Positions 1 to 5,856 of a stretch of 5,856 nucleotides of DNA are shown here, one piece after another; within the stretch, counting starts at the first letter, position 1, and each line of letters starts with the position of its first letter. The translations under genes and the position numbers were made by a program. The notes below the pieces were generated by a model. That model worked only from the letters and a program-made list of their open reading frames with translations, searched no databases and had not been told where the DNA came from. The DNA comes from Actinomycetes bacterium (GTDB lineage Bacteria; Actinomycetota; Acidimicrobiia; Acidimicrobiales; JAKAOS01), in contig JAJYGW010000013.1 of assembly GCA_021790615.1 (NCBI GenBank), forward strand, positions 1 through 5,856, written 5' to 3'.

Positions 1-85
1 CGTCGGGATCGGCGGGGCGAGCCTCGGAGCCGGCGAGGCGGAGCTCGGGGCTGGCGGAACAGGCAGGCTCAGCCGGCTGGTCTGA
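1..85 (+). CDS. Possible C-terminal end of an upstream gene (partial)
   Basis: The frame that starts at base 2 is open from the window edge to a TGA at 83-85, giving 27 residues rich in Gly and Ala that end in GRLSRLV. Support is statistical only. Most codons have G in the first position and about 85% have G or C in the third, as in the real genes here. The frame would end convergently with the hydrolase gene whose stop lies at 157-159, leaving a gap of about 70 bp. No domain can be recognised in so short a piece. It may be an unusual tail of a longer protein or non-coding sequence, because another frame here is also open. Confidence 0.3.
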   Translation, partial: VGIGGASLGAGEAELGAGGTGRLSRLV

Positions 86-99
86 GGGCTCCCTGCCCC

Positions 100-115
100 G
101 AGCGGCAGGCCGCTC
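100..115. terminator. GC-rich hairpin between convergent gene ends
   Basis: GAGCGG (100-105) pairs with CCGCTC (110-115) around a 4-base loop. A competing stem, CCTGCC (92-97) with GGCAGG (104-109), shares the same bases. The hairpin lies 41 bases past the stop of the leftward hydrolase gene and 14 past the possible rightward gene end, so it could end transcription from either side. There is no T-tract, which is common for high-GC terminators but also makes the call weak. Confidence 0.25.
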
Positions 116-156
116 TCGCGCGCGCACGGTCCCCGGTCGGGCGCAGCTCGCCGAGG

Positions 157-1095
157 TCAGGGGAGCATCGCGGTCCGGAGCTCGGGGGCGATCCTCCGGT
201 CAGCAGTCGGAGCACCGGAGCGACGGGCGGCAACCTCGAGCACGAGATCCTCGTGGGCCATGACGACGGCGAAGCGGCCGTCCGCACGCGCCTCCGCCTC
301 CTCCCCCAAGCGGTCGAGCGCGGCGTCGTCGTGCGCGGGATCGTGGTGGAACAGCGCAAGGGCCTTCGCTCCGACCTCTCCGGCCAGGTAGGTCGCGTAG
401 GAGACCGTGCTGTGGCCCCAGTCCGCCTTCGTCGCGAACTCCTCCTCGGTGTACTGGCCGTCGTGGATCAACAGGTCGACGCCCGCGCAGAGATCCCGCG
501 CCTCGTCGCTCACCTGGAAGCGCACTCGACCCTCCGTCGCAGGTGCCTGGTGGTCGCTCACATACGCGATGCTGAGCCCCGCGGCCTCCAGTCGGTAGCC
601 GAGCGCCGGCCCCCGGTGCACGAGCGCTCGGGCTCGCACCGTCACGCCCCTGGTCTCCACCGAATCCCCGTCGGTGAGCGACCGGAAGTGGAGCCGGGCG
701 GGAAGGGTGGCCATCGGGATCGGGAAGTAGGGCGGGCTCGCGAGTGCTTCGAAGGTCCGGCGCAGCGTCGCCTCGCTCCCGGGACCGTGGATGGTGAGCT
801 CGACGTCCTCCCGGAGCGCAGGAGGGAAGAAGGGGAGACCCTGCACGTGGTCGAGGTGGAGGTGCGACACGAACGCCCCGAGCCGGAGCGGCCCCGTCGT
901 ACGGGGCAGCCAGCGCTCGAGCAGCGCGAGGCCGAGGCGGCGTGCGCCGGTCCCGAGGTCCAGCACCAGTGGGGGAGCACTGTCGTCGAACGAGACGGCC
1001 ACTGCGGAGGTGGCCCCTCCGTAACGGGCGACCTCCGGCCCCGAGCACGGGCACGATCCCCGGGCGCCGAAGAACGTGACTGTGGCCACTCCCAC
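157..1095 (-). CDS. MBL-fold metallohydrolase, TaR3-like
   Basis: This 312-residue protein is a metallo-beta-lactamase-fold hydrolase, probably cytosolic: it has no signal peptide or membrane segment. The N-terminus reads VTFFGARGSCP (6-16), the opening strand typical of TaR3-like/PhnP-like members. LDLGTG follows at 45-50, and the metal-binding motif HLHLDH lies at 78-83. Further likely ligands are H160 (LVHRGPALGYR), D181 (YVSDHQ), H211 (HDGQY), H228 (WGHST) and the terminal HHDPAHDD at 250-257. The set looks complete, so the enzyme should be active with two metals, probably on a phosphodiester or similar ester; the substrate is unknown. Two GTG starts two codons apart (1095 and 1089) both have a purine-rich Shine-Dalgarno sequence at 5-6 bases; the outer one is used here. 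The gene is divergent from the transporter operon and may share its control region. Family is sure, function is not. Confidence 0.9.
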   Translation of the reverse strand: MGVATVTFFGARGSCPCSGPEVARYGGATSAVAVSFDDSAPPLVLDLGTGARRLGLALLERWLPRTTGPLRLGAFVSHLHLDHVQGLPFFPPALREDVELTIHGPGSEATLRRTFEALASPPYFPIPMATLPARLHFRSLTDGDSVETRGVTVRARALVHRGPALGYRLEAAGLSIAYVSDHQAPATEGRVRFQVSDEARDLCAGVDLLIHDGQYTEEEFATKADWGHSTVSYATYLAGEVGAKALALFHHDPAHDDAALDRLGEEAEARADGRFAVVMAHEDLVLEVAARRSGAPTADRRIAPELRTAMLP

Positions 1096-1227
1096 TCCCC
1101 TCTCCCGGGCTGCACAGGCAGGCCGGGCGGTCCCGCTCCTCGGCTCGAACCCCGCTGGCCCCCGAGGGGCCGGACTGGTACTCGGTCACCCGAGCCCTGT
1201 TCTCCCCGCCCGGGCCCGGGGCCCCCG

Positions 1228-1233
1228 TATGCT
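1228..1233 (+). promoter_or_regulatory. Candidate -10 element for the transporter operon
   Basis: TATGCT matches the TAnnnT form of actinobacterial -10 hexamers and is the most A/T-rich spot in this very GC-rich intergenic region. It would give a leader of about 50 bases before the GTG at 1290. The bases 16-19 upstream do not resemble TTGACA, so this is only a candidate. The 12-bp palindrome at 1209-1220 would lie inside the promoter, between the -35 and -10 positions, where a repressor could act. Confidence 0.2.
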
Positions 1234-1273
1234 ATCGCCACCCCGACCCCGATGACGGCGCACGTGCTGCTTC

Positions 1274-1281
1274 GAGAGGAG
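1274..1281 (+). promoter_or_regulatory. Ribosome binding site of the transporter gene
   Basis: GAGAGGAG lies 8 bases before the GTG at 1290-1292 and is a strong Shine-Dalgarno sequence. It supports this GTG as the true start. It is the only strong one in the three-gene operon, as the two downstream genes start inside overlaps and are probably translated by coupling. Confidence 0.6.
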
Positions 1282-1289
1282 ATCCCATA

Positions 1290-2993
1290 GTGACCGCAGC
1301 CGCACGCCCCCGCCGCCGGGCGAGCTACCGGCGCGCCCTACGCTCGGCCGACCTCCGCCGGCTGCTCCTCTGCAACGCCGTCTCGGGAACCGGCTCGTGG
1401 AGCTACTCGGTCGCGCTGACCGTCTTCGTCTTCGAGCGCACGCACTCGCTCGTGTGGGTCTCCGCCGTCGCCCTTGCGCGCTTCGTGCCCTCGATGCTCG
1501 TGAGCGCGTACGGCGGGCTGCTCGCCGAGCGCTTCGAGCGTGCCCGGCTCCTCGTCGTGCTCAACGCGGTCCTCGCGCTGCTCCAGGTCGCCCTGGCGGT
1601 ACTCGTGCTCGGGCAGGGTCCCGTGGTGATCGCTCTCGGCCTCGCCGCCCTGACCAGCATGGTGGGGACGGTCTCCAACCCGACCGTCGCCGCCCTCATC
1701 CCCCAGGTCGTTCCCGAGGACGACCTGGCCGCGGCCAACGCGCTCAACGGGACCGTCGACAACCTCGTCGTGCTCGCCGGGCCGAGCGTCGGTGCCCTGC
1801 TGCTCCTGGCCGGGGGACCGGTCCTTGCCGTCCTGGTCAATGCCCTCAGCTTCGTCGTCGCGGGGATCCTCGACCTCCGCCTCCACGTGCGGAGCCGGCC
1901 GACGGACACTTCCGCCGGGGGCCGCGTCCATCCGGTCGCCCAGGTGCTCGCCGGCTTCTCGGCGATCGCGAGCTCCTCCGCTGCGGCAACACTCGTCGCG
2001 TTCAGCGTCGCAGCGAGCTTCGTCTACGGCACGGACACGGTGCTCTTCGTCTCCATCTCACGGGACCTACTGGGAACCGGCACCGTAGGCTACGGCTACC
2101 TCCTGGCCGGCCTCGGGCTCGGCGGGCTGGTCGGAGCGGCCGTGGTCAACCGCCTCGCGGCCTGGCCTCGGCTCGGGCCGGTCATCCTGGGCGGGCTCGC
2201 GCTGTACCTCCTCCCCGACGCGCTCATGGTCGTCGTGCACTCCCCCGGCGTCGCGTTCGGGCTCCAGGTCGCGCGGGGGATCGGCACGCTCGTCGTGGAC
2301 ACCCTCGCGATCACGTCGCTCCAACGCAGCGTCAGCCCGGAGATGGTCGCCCGGGTCTTCGGGGCCTTCTTCGCCATCGTGCTCGGCGCGATCACCGCAG
2401 GCGCACTCCTGACCCCGCTCGTCCTGCGTGCCGGGCTCAGGGAGGCGCTCCTCCTCTACGGTCTCGGCATCCCACTTCTCAGCCTCGCCACCATCCCCTG
2501 GCTCGTTCGCATGGACCGGGCAGCTGCCGTGACTGCCGCGACACTCGCGCCTCGCGTCGCGCTCCTGGAAGCGCTTGCGCTGTTCACTGCTTCGTCCCGC
2601 AGCGTGCTCGAGCGCCTCGCAGCAAGCGCCACCGAGCAGACCGTGAGCGCCGGCATCGCAGTCGTCGAGGAGGGGGCGACCGCCGACGCCGTCTACGTGG
2701 TGGAGGCCGGCGAGCTCGAGGTGACCGCGGTGGGCGAGTCGGGAGGACCCGCCCGCCACCTCGGCACTCTCGGCGCAGGGGCGTACTTCGGGGAGATCGG
2801 GCTCCTCGCGGGGATCCCCCGCACCGCAACCGTGTCCACGTGCGCGCCGAGCAGGCTCCTGCGCATCGACGGGCCCGCCTTCCTCGCCGCCCTCGGTGAC
2901 GCGGGAGCCTCCAGCGCGCTCGTCACCGGCGCTGCCGCTCGGCTCTCCCGGACCCACCCCTCCCTCCCCGCACCGCTGGCCGAGCAGCCGTGA
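1290..2993 (+). CDS. MFS exporter fused to a cyclic-nucleotide-binding domain
   Basis: This 567-residue inner-membrane protein has two parts. Residues 1 to about 410 form a major facilitator transporter of the MFS_3/EntS-like type. It has about 11-12 hydrophobic segments after a basic N-terminus, a GGLLAERFERARLL loop at 75-88 like the family's motif A, and PEDDLAAANALNG at 142-154. Residues about 428-545 form a cytoplasmic cyclic-nucleotide-binding domain. Its phosphate-binding cassette reads YFGEIGLLAGIPRTATV at 499-515, with Glu502 and Arg511, the residues that hold ribose and phosphate in CRP and protein kinase A, both kept. Binding of cAMP or a related nucleotide is therefore plausible and may gate transport. 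The family is mostly associated with drug or siderophore export; the substrate here is unknown. It is first in an operon and its TGA overlaps the next start by 4 bases. The GTG start is supported by a strong Shine-Dalgarno sequence. Similar transporter-sensor fusions are known in actinobacteria. Confidence 0.93.
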   Translation: MTAAARPRRRASYRRALRSADLRRLLLCNAVSGTGSWSYSVALTVFVFERTHSLVWVSAVALARFVPSMLVSAYGGLLAERFERARLLVVLNAVLALLQVALAVLVLGQGPVVIALGLAALTSMVGTVSNPTVAALIPQVVPEDDLAAANALNGTVDNLVVLAGPSVGALLLLAGGPVLAVLVNALSFVVAGILDLRLHVRSRPTDTSAGGRVHPVAQVLAGFSAIASSSAAATLVAFSVAASFVYGTDTVLFVSISRDLLGTGTVGYGYLLAGLGLGGLVGAAVVNRLAAWPRLGPVILGGLALYLLPDALMVVVHSPGVAFGLQVARGIGTLVVDTLAITSLQRSVSPEMVARVFGAFFAIVLGAITAGALLTPLVLRAGLREALLLYGLGIPLLSLATIPWLVRMDRAAAVTAATLAPRVALLEALALFTASSRSVLERLAASATEQTVSAGIAVVEEGATADAVYVVEAGELEVTAVGESGGPARHLGTLGAGAYFGEIGLLAGIPRTATVSTCAPSRLLRIDGPAFLAALGDAGASSALVTGAAARLSRTHPSLPAPLAEQP

Positions 2994-3715
2994 GCCCCGA
3001 GGACATGACCCCGCAGGACACCGACGACCACCGCTGGCACGCCGTCGCAGCGGCGACCAAGGGCTTCCTCCCCGAGCAGGAGGCTTGGGCACTGCATGCG
3101 GCCGGCGTGACGGCGGCACGCAGCGGGCTCGGCCCGCTCCTGGAGGTCGGCGCGTACTGCGGTCGCTCGACGCTCTTCCTCGGGGCCGCCGCTCGTGACG
3201 GGGGTGAGGTGCTCTTCAGCCTGGACCACCACCGCGGCTCGGAGGAGAACCAAGCCGGTTGGGAGCACCACGACCCGTCACTCGTCGACGCCGCCACGGG
3301 TCGGATGGACACCCTCCCCCACTGGCGGCGGGCGGTCGAGCGCGGAGGCCTCGAGGCCGTTGTCGTGGGGCTCGTCGGCGAGTCCTCGACCGTCGCCCGT
3401 CGCTGGCGGGCCCCGCTGTCCCTGGTCTTCATCGACGGCGGCCACGGCGAAGACGTCGCCTGGGCGGACTACGACGGGTGGTCACCGTGGGTCGCGATCG
3501 GGGGCCTCCTCGCGATCCACGATGTCTTCCCCGATCCCGCCGACGGGGGCCGGCCGCCCTTCGAGCTCTACCAGGCAGCGTGCTCGAGCGGGGAGTTCGA
3601 GGTGGTCGGCGAGGAGGGGAGCCTCCGGGTGCTGCGCCGCGTCGACCGGCACGCCGTAGGCATCGACCGGCACGCCGTAGGCATCGCCCGCACCGGCGGG
3701 GCCAGCCAACCGTGA
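2990..3715 (+). CDS. Class I SAM-dependent methyltransferase (Methyltransf_24 type)
   Basis: This 241-residue cytosolic protein should transfer a methyl group from S-adenosylmethionine to an unknown acceptor. SAM-binding motif I is LLEVGAYCGRST at 50-61, with Glu52 and glycines 54 and 58. The strand-2 region SLDHH (78-82) supplies the usual acidic residue. FIDGGHGEDVAWADYDGW (147-164) and AIHDVF (175-180) are typical of the Methyltransf_24 group, where the Asp/His residues often sit near a metal or the substrate. The GTG start overlaps the transporter stop as GTGA, and the same arrangement joins it to the phosphatase gene, so all three should be translationally coupled. An ATG at 3005 is an alternative start five codons in. 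The C-terminus carries a duplicated 7-residue unit, DRHAVGI, from a 21-bp tandem repeat beyond the catalytic fold. Family is confident; whether the target is a metabolite or a sugar or lipid moiety cannot be told. Confidence 0.88.
   Translation: MSPEDMTPQDTDDHRWHAVAAATKGFLPEQEAWALHAAGVTAARSGLGPLLEVGAYCGRSTLFLGAAARDGGEVLFSLDHHRGSEENQAGWEHHDPSLVDAATGRMDTLPHWRRAVERGGLEAVVVGLVGESSTVARRWRAPLSLVFIDGGHGEDVAWADYDGWSPWVAIGGLLAIHDVFPDPADGGRPPFELYQAACSSGEFEVVGEEGSLRVLRRVDRHAVGIDRHAVGIARTGGASQP
3642..3683 (+). repeat. Perfect 21-bp tandem duplication
   Basis: Two identical 21-bp copies lie at 3642-3662 and 3663-3683, and the next three bases begin a third copy before the match fails. The unit is seven codons long, so the methyltransferase frame is kept and DRHAVGI is encoded twice (219-225 and 226-232). 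No sequence drift separates the copies, which suggests recent replication slippage. It lies 29 bases before the start codon of the phosphatase gene. Confidence 0.97.
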
Positions 3716-4317
3716 TCCGCGCAGTCGCCTTCGACCTGGGGGGTGTCCTGCTGGACTGGGACCCGCGCCACCTCTTCCGGCGGCTGCTTCCCGACGAGAC
3801 GTCGGTCGAGTCGTTCCTCGAGGAGGTCGACTTCTTCGCCTGGAACGGCCGTCTGGACCGCGGGGTGCCGATCCGGGAGGGGGTCGCCGAACTCTGCGCT
3901 GCCCACCCGCGTCGGGCCTGGCTGATCGAGGCGTTCGCGGCGAACTGGCTCGAGACCGTCGCCGGCCCGATCGCCGGGATGCCCTCACTGGTCGGGGAGC
4001 TGCGCCGCCGAGGCGTGCCATGCTTCGTCTGCACCAACTCGGCCGCCGAGACCTTCGGCGTGGCGCGCGCCGCGTACCCGTTCCTCGGCCAGCTCGACGG
4101 GGCGGTCGTGTCGGGGGAGCTCGGCTGCTGCAAGCCGGACGGTGCGTTCTACGCAGCCGTGCTGGACCGCGTCGGCCTGCCGGCGCCGGAGATCCTCTTC
4201 GTCGACGACCGGACCGAGAACGTGGCCGGTGCCGAGCGAGCCGGGCTCACCGCCGTCCACTTCACGGACGTAGAAGCCCTCCGAGTCCAGCTCGCGCGCT
4301 GCGGCGTCACCACCTGA
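3712..4317 (+). CDS. HAD-IA family hydrolase (YihX-like phosphatase)
   Basis: This 201-residue cytosolic enzyme has all four haloacid-dehalogenase motifs. Motif I is FDLGGVLLDWD at 7-17 with the nucleophile Asp8. Motif II is CTNSAAE at 107-113 (Thr108 or Ser110), motif III Lys141 in CCKPD, and motif IV FVDDRTEN at 163-170. Residues about 15-90 form a small helical cap. The second Asp of the usual DxD is Gly10. This is seen in the YihX branch, which includes the E. coli alpha-glucose-1-phosphatase, so activity on a small phosphorylated sugar or similar metabolite is likely but unproven. The GTG start at 3712 forms a GTGA overlap with the methyltransferase stop. The same frame stays open upstream to about 3259, but that part is a shadow of the methyltransferase gene and has no domain. 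It is last in the operon and ends convergently 45 bases before the toroid gene. Confidence 0.9.
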   Translation: MIRAVAFDLGGVLLDWDPRHLFRRLLPDETSVESFLEEVDFFAWNGRLDRGVPIREGVAELCAAHPRRAWLIEAFAANWLETVAGPIAGMPSLVGELRRRGVPCFVCTNSAAETFGVARAAYPFLGQLDGAVVSGELGCCKPDGAFYAAVLDRVGLPAPEILFVDDRTENVAGAERAGLTAVHFTDVEALRVQLARCGVTT

Positions 4318-4324
4318 ACGGGTC

Positions 4325-4357
4325 CGCCCGCGCTCGGGGGCGACAACTCGGCGGGCG
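4325..4357. terminator. Weak hairpin in the convergent gap
   Basis: CGCCCGC (4325-4331) pairs with GCGGGCG (4351-4357) around a 19-base loop, within the 45-bp gap between the convergent phosphatase and toroid genes. It could act in both directions. The long loop and the lack of a T-tract make it weak, and stems of this size arise by chance at this GC content. Confidence 0.2.
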
Positions 4358-4362
4358 AGTGG

Positions 4363-5559
4363 TCACGTCCCGCGCTCGAGGACTCGGGGCACCAGCGGTG
4401 CCACCCAGCGGCGGTGGAGTCCCACGGAGGCGCTCGGGACCGCCGGGGGGTTGCCCCGTGGCAGCGCTCCCGGGGGCGACGCCATCCTCGCGAGCTCTCG
4501 GAAGACGTCTCCCCCCGCCGAGTCCGGGGTGAGCGCGGCCGCCGCCAGCACCACGGCGGCAGCCGAGTAGGTGGTCGCCTCCCCGCCGGGGAAGCTCACG
4601 ACCGCCGTCGGGTCCTCCTGAGGGACGAGCCCCGTCCAGTACCGCCCGTCCTCTCGGCGAAACCGGCCCAGCCACCAGAGCACCTCCAGTGCCGCCGCCC
4701 GCTGCCCGGCGACGTCGAGGGCGAGCGCGTACTCGGCCGTCTCCGCAGCCGTGACCCACGCCCGGTCCTGGACGCAGCGCACCCCGAAGCCGTCCAGCAC
4801 GAATGCCGGCCGCCCGGCACGGAGTCGTCGGTGCCCACCTTCGCCACCGAGTGCGCCGCACAGGACCGGGTAGTACCAGTCCATCGCCCAGCGCGCCTTG
4901 TCCGCGAAGACCGACGGCCGGGCAACGATCGCCGTGCGGAGGCGGCGCTCCGCCTCCCCCCAGGCCGGGCGGCGCACCTCGCAGACCTCGGCCAGGCGAC
5001 ATGCTGCGCGCAAGCTCGTGAGCAGCGAGGACGAGCCGGTCAAGAGCGCAAACGACCCAGCGGTCCCGTCGGGGTCGACGGCCCACGCGAAGGCGCCGTC
5101 TTCTCGCTGGTAGCGCAGCGCGAAGTCGATCGCCCGGTCCACCACCGGCCACATCGCCGAGACGAAGCCTGGGTCCCCGAACGTCCGCCAGTGCTGCCAA
5201 ACCCCGGTGGCCACGTACGCGACCACGTTCGTATCCCGGCGGGGGTCCTCGACCCCACGAGCGAGGTAGTAGCGGCACCACGAGCCGTCTCGGAGCTGCG
5301 AGCCTGCGAGCCAGTCGTACGCGGCGTCTGCCTCGGCCCGTCGACCGCACGCGGCGAGCGCCATCGCGGCCTCGACGTGGTTCCACGGGTCGGCGTGCCC
5401 GCCGGGTGACCACGGGATCAGCCCGGACGGGAGCTGGGTCTCCGCAAGCGTCGCGGCCGTGCTCGCCAGTGCGCCCGCATCCAACGCGCCGGGTATCGCA
5501 GCTGCGCCGCGGGGCGCGCCGGGTGCTCGGCAGGAAAGCTCCTCGATGGCCTCGCTCAT
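4363..5559 (-). CDS. Prenyltransferase/squalene-cyclase-like alpha-toroid protein
   Basis: This protein of about 398 residues belongs to the actinobacterial group often labelled prenyltransferase. It is probably an all-helical toroid of the terpenoid-cyclase/prenyltransferase type. Four QxxDGxW-like units show this: QLPSGLIPW (42-50), QLRDGSW (88-94), QREDGAFAW (151-159) and RREDGRYW (301-308). Other conserved-looking blocks are DPWNHVEAAM (57-66), DTNVVAY (109-115), MDWYYPVL (226-233) and WVTAAETAEY (268-277). The DxDD acid motif of squalene-hopene cyclases is not present, so cyclase activity is not supported; the fold also occurs in glycoside hydrolases and lyases. There is no signal peptide or membrane segment. 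The ATG at 5559 is preferred because the residues before it are Arg-rich and lack any motif. A GTG at 5640 would give 425 residues and overlap the upstream methyltransferase stop by 11 bases, but its purine-rich stretch directly abuts the start. Reaction and substrate are unknown. Confidence 0.8.
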   Translation of the reverse strand: MSEAIEELSCRAPGAPRGAAAIPGALDAGALASTAATLAETQLPSGLIPWSPGGHADPWNHVEAAMALAACGRRAEADAAYDWLAGSQLRDGSWCRYYLARGVEDPRRDTNVVAYVATGVWQHWRTFGDPGFVSAMWPVVDRAIDFALRYQREDGAFAWAVDPDGTAGSFALLTGSSSLLTSLRAACRLAEVCEVRRPAWGEAERRLRTAIVARPSVFADKARWAMDWYYPVLCGALGGEGGHRRLRAGRPAFVLDGFGVRCVQDRAWVTAAETAEYALALDVAGQRAAALEVLWWLGRFRREDGRYWTGLVPQEDPTAVVSFPGGEATTYSAAAVVLAAAALTPDSAGGDVFRELARMASPPGALPRGNPPAVPSASVGLHRRWVAPLVPRVLERGT

Positions 5560-5629
5560 GCCCTGGCAGACCCCTGCGCACCGGCCCGGGCGGCGCTCGC
5601 TGCGGCCTCGAGCTGCGGAAGAGTCTCGG

Positions 5630-5856
5630 TCACCGGCCACCTCCCCCGACCGCGCTCCCGCCGGGTGCTCGCACTGGCGCAGTCGGCGCGGCCTGCTTCC
5701 CGGCTCTCGCTGGCAGGCGGACCGCGTAGACGACGAGGCTCTTCCCGAGGAGCGGGTTGAGCGCCCAGTCCGCTCGGCGAGTGAGCAGGGGAGCCTTCTC
5801 GATGTCCCAGACGAGGACGCGGTGATAGGCCCGCACCAGCGCGTGGTCGGCCCGAT
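5630..5856 (-). CDS. C-terminal part of a SAM-dependent methyltransferase (partial)
   Basis: The frame is open from the right edge to a TGA at 5632-5630, giving the last 75 or so residues of a longer leftward gene. The segment RAYHRVLVWDIEKAP followed by LNPLLGKSLVVYAVR resembles the last helix and strand of class I methyltransferases, which commonly end near KSLVVYA. The SAM-binding part lies outside the window, so this is a family guess from the tail alone. Past that strand is a Pro/Ala/Gly-rich tail of about 27 residues, longer than expected. The gene is directly upstream of the toroid gene on the same strand (70 bp away or overlapping by 11, depending on the start used), so the two are probably co-transcribed. 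Confidence 0.6.
   Translation of the reverse strand, partial: RADHALVRAYHRVLVWDIEKAPLLTRRADWALNPLLGKSLVVYAVRLPARAGKQAAPTAPVRAPGGSAVGGGGR

Larger units (their letters stand above)
1096..1289. promoter_or_regulatory. Divergent intergenic region with dyads
   Basis: This 194-bp non-coding stretch separates the leftward hydrolase gene from the rightward transporter operon and should contain promoters for both. It holds three dyads. A stem at 1155-1162/1166-1173 has one T-G wobble and a 3-base loop. CTCGG (1181-1185) and CCGAG (1190-1194) flank TCAC. A perfect 12-bp palindrome, CCCGGGCCCGGG, lies at 1209-1220. TATGCT at 1228-1233 fits an actinobacterial -10 (TAnnnT) about 56 bases before the transporter start, but no convincing -35 sits at normal spacing. 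No CRP-like TGTGA-N6-TCACA site is visible. Confidence 0.45.

Noticed and set aside
253..1290. Long rightward open frame opposite the hydrolase gene, ending exactly at the transporter start
   Set aside because: It is open to the window edge but is Arg/Pro/Glu-rich with no domain, and the opposite strand carries a complete metallohydrolase with all metal ligands. Long antisense frames are normal at this GC content. The abutting stop is chance.
2067..3119. Long leftward frame opposite the transporter gene
   Set aside because: Composition is Gly/Glu/Arg-rich with no motif, while the opposite strand has clear transporter and nucleotide-binding domains.
3259..3711. N-terminal extension of the phosphatase frame
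   Set aside because: The frame overlaps the methyltransferase gene, translates to Arg-rich low-complexity sequence, and the HAD domain starts right at the GTG at 3712.
3712..3760. HAD motif I lacking its second Asp as a sign of a dead enzyme
   Set aside because: DLGG or DLGN at this place is normal in the YihX-like branch, and motifs II-IV are intact.
4414..5409. Rightward frame opposite the toroid gene
   Set aside because: Arg/Pro-rich without recognisable domains; antisense shadow.
4307..5581. Second long leftward frame over the toroid gene, 424 codons
   Set aside because: It is an Arg/Gly-rich frameshifted shadow; the QxxDGxW repeats and conserved blocks lie in the other leftward frame.

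Overview
The window is about 72% G+C by eye. Most genes start with GTG, and in the central operon each gene overlaps the next by a GTGA tetranucleotide. Codon third positions are almost all G or C. This points to a high-GC actinobacterium. Acidimicrobiia or a relative would fit the gene types, but that placement is inference; nothing here fixes a genus. I see no mobile element, CRISPR array, tRNA or rRNA.

Layout, left to right. Bases 1-85 may hold the last codons of a rightward gene. A leftward gene (157-1095) encodes a metallo-beta-lactamase-fold hydrolase of the TaR3-like type. A 194-bp divergent intergenic region (1096-1289) carries several GC-rich dyads and a possible -10 element. From it runs a tight rightward three-gene operon: a major facilitator exporter fused to a C-terminal cyclic-nucleotide-binding domain (1290-2993), a class I SAM-dependent methyltransferase (2990-3715), and a HAD-superfamily phosphatase (3712-4317). 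A 45-bp convergent gap with a weak hairpin follows. Last is a leftward pair: a prenyltransferase/squalene-cyclase-like alpha-toroid protein (4363 to about 5559 or 5640) and, upstream of it, the C-terminal end of a second methyltransferase that runs off the right edge.

How the genes may work together. Translational coupling suggests that the nucleotide-sensing exporter, the methyltransferase and the phosphatase are co-produced. One reading is a small-molecule modification and export module gated by cAMP or c-di-nucleotide levels; no substrate can be read from the sequence. The leftward methyltransferase/toroid pair looks like part of a separate operon, probably with further enzymes outside the window. 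The most notable items are the transporter-sensor fusion with an intact phosphate-binding cassette, the toroid protein without a recognisable cyclase motif, and a perfect in-frame 21-bp tandem duplication at the end of the first methyltransferase gene.
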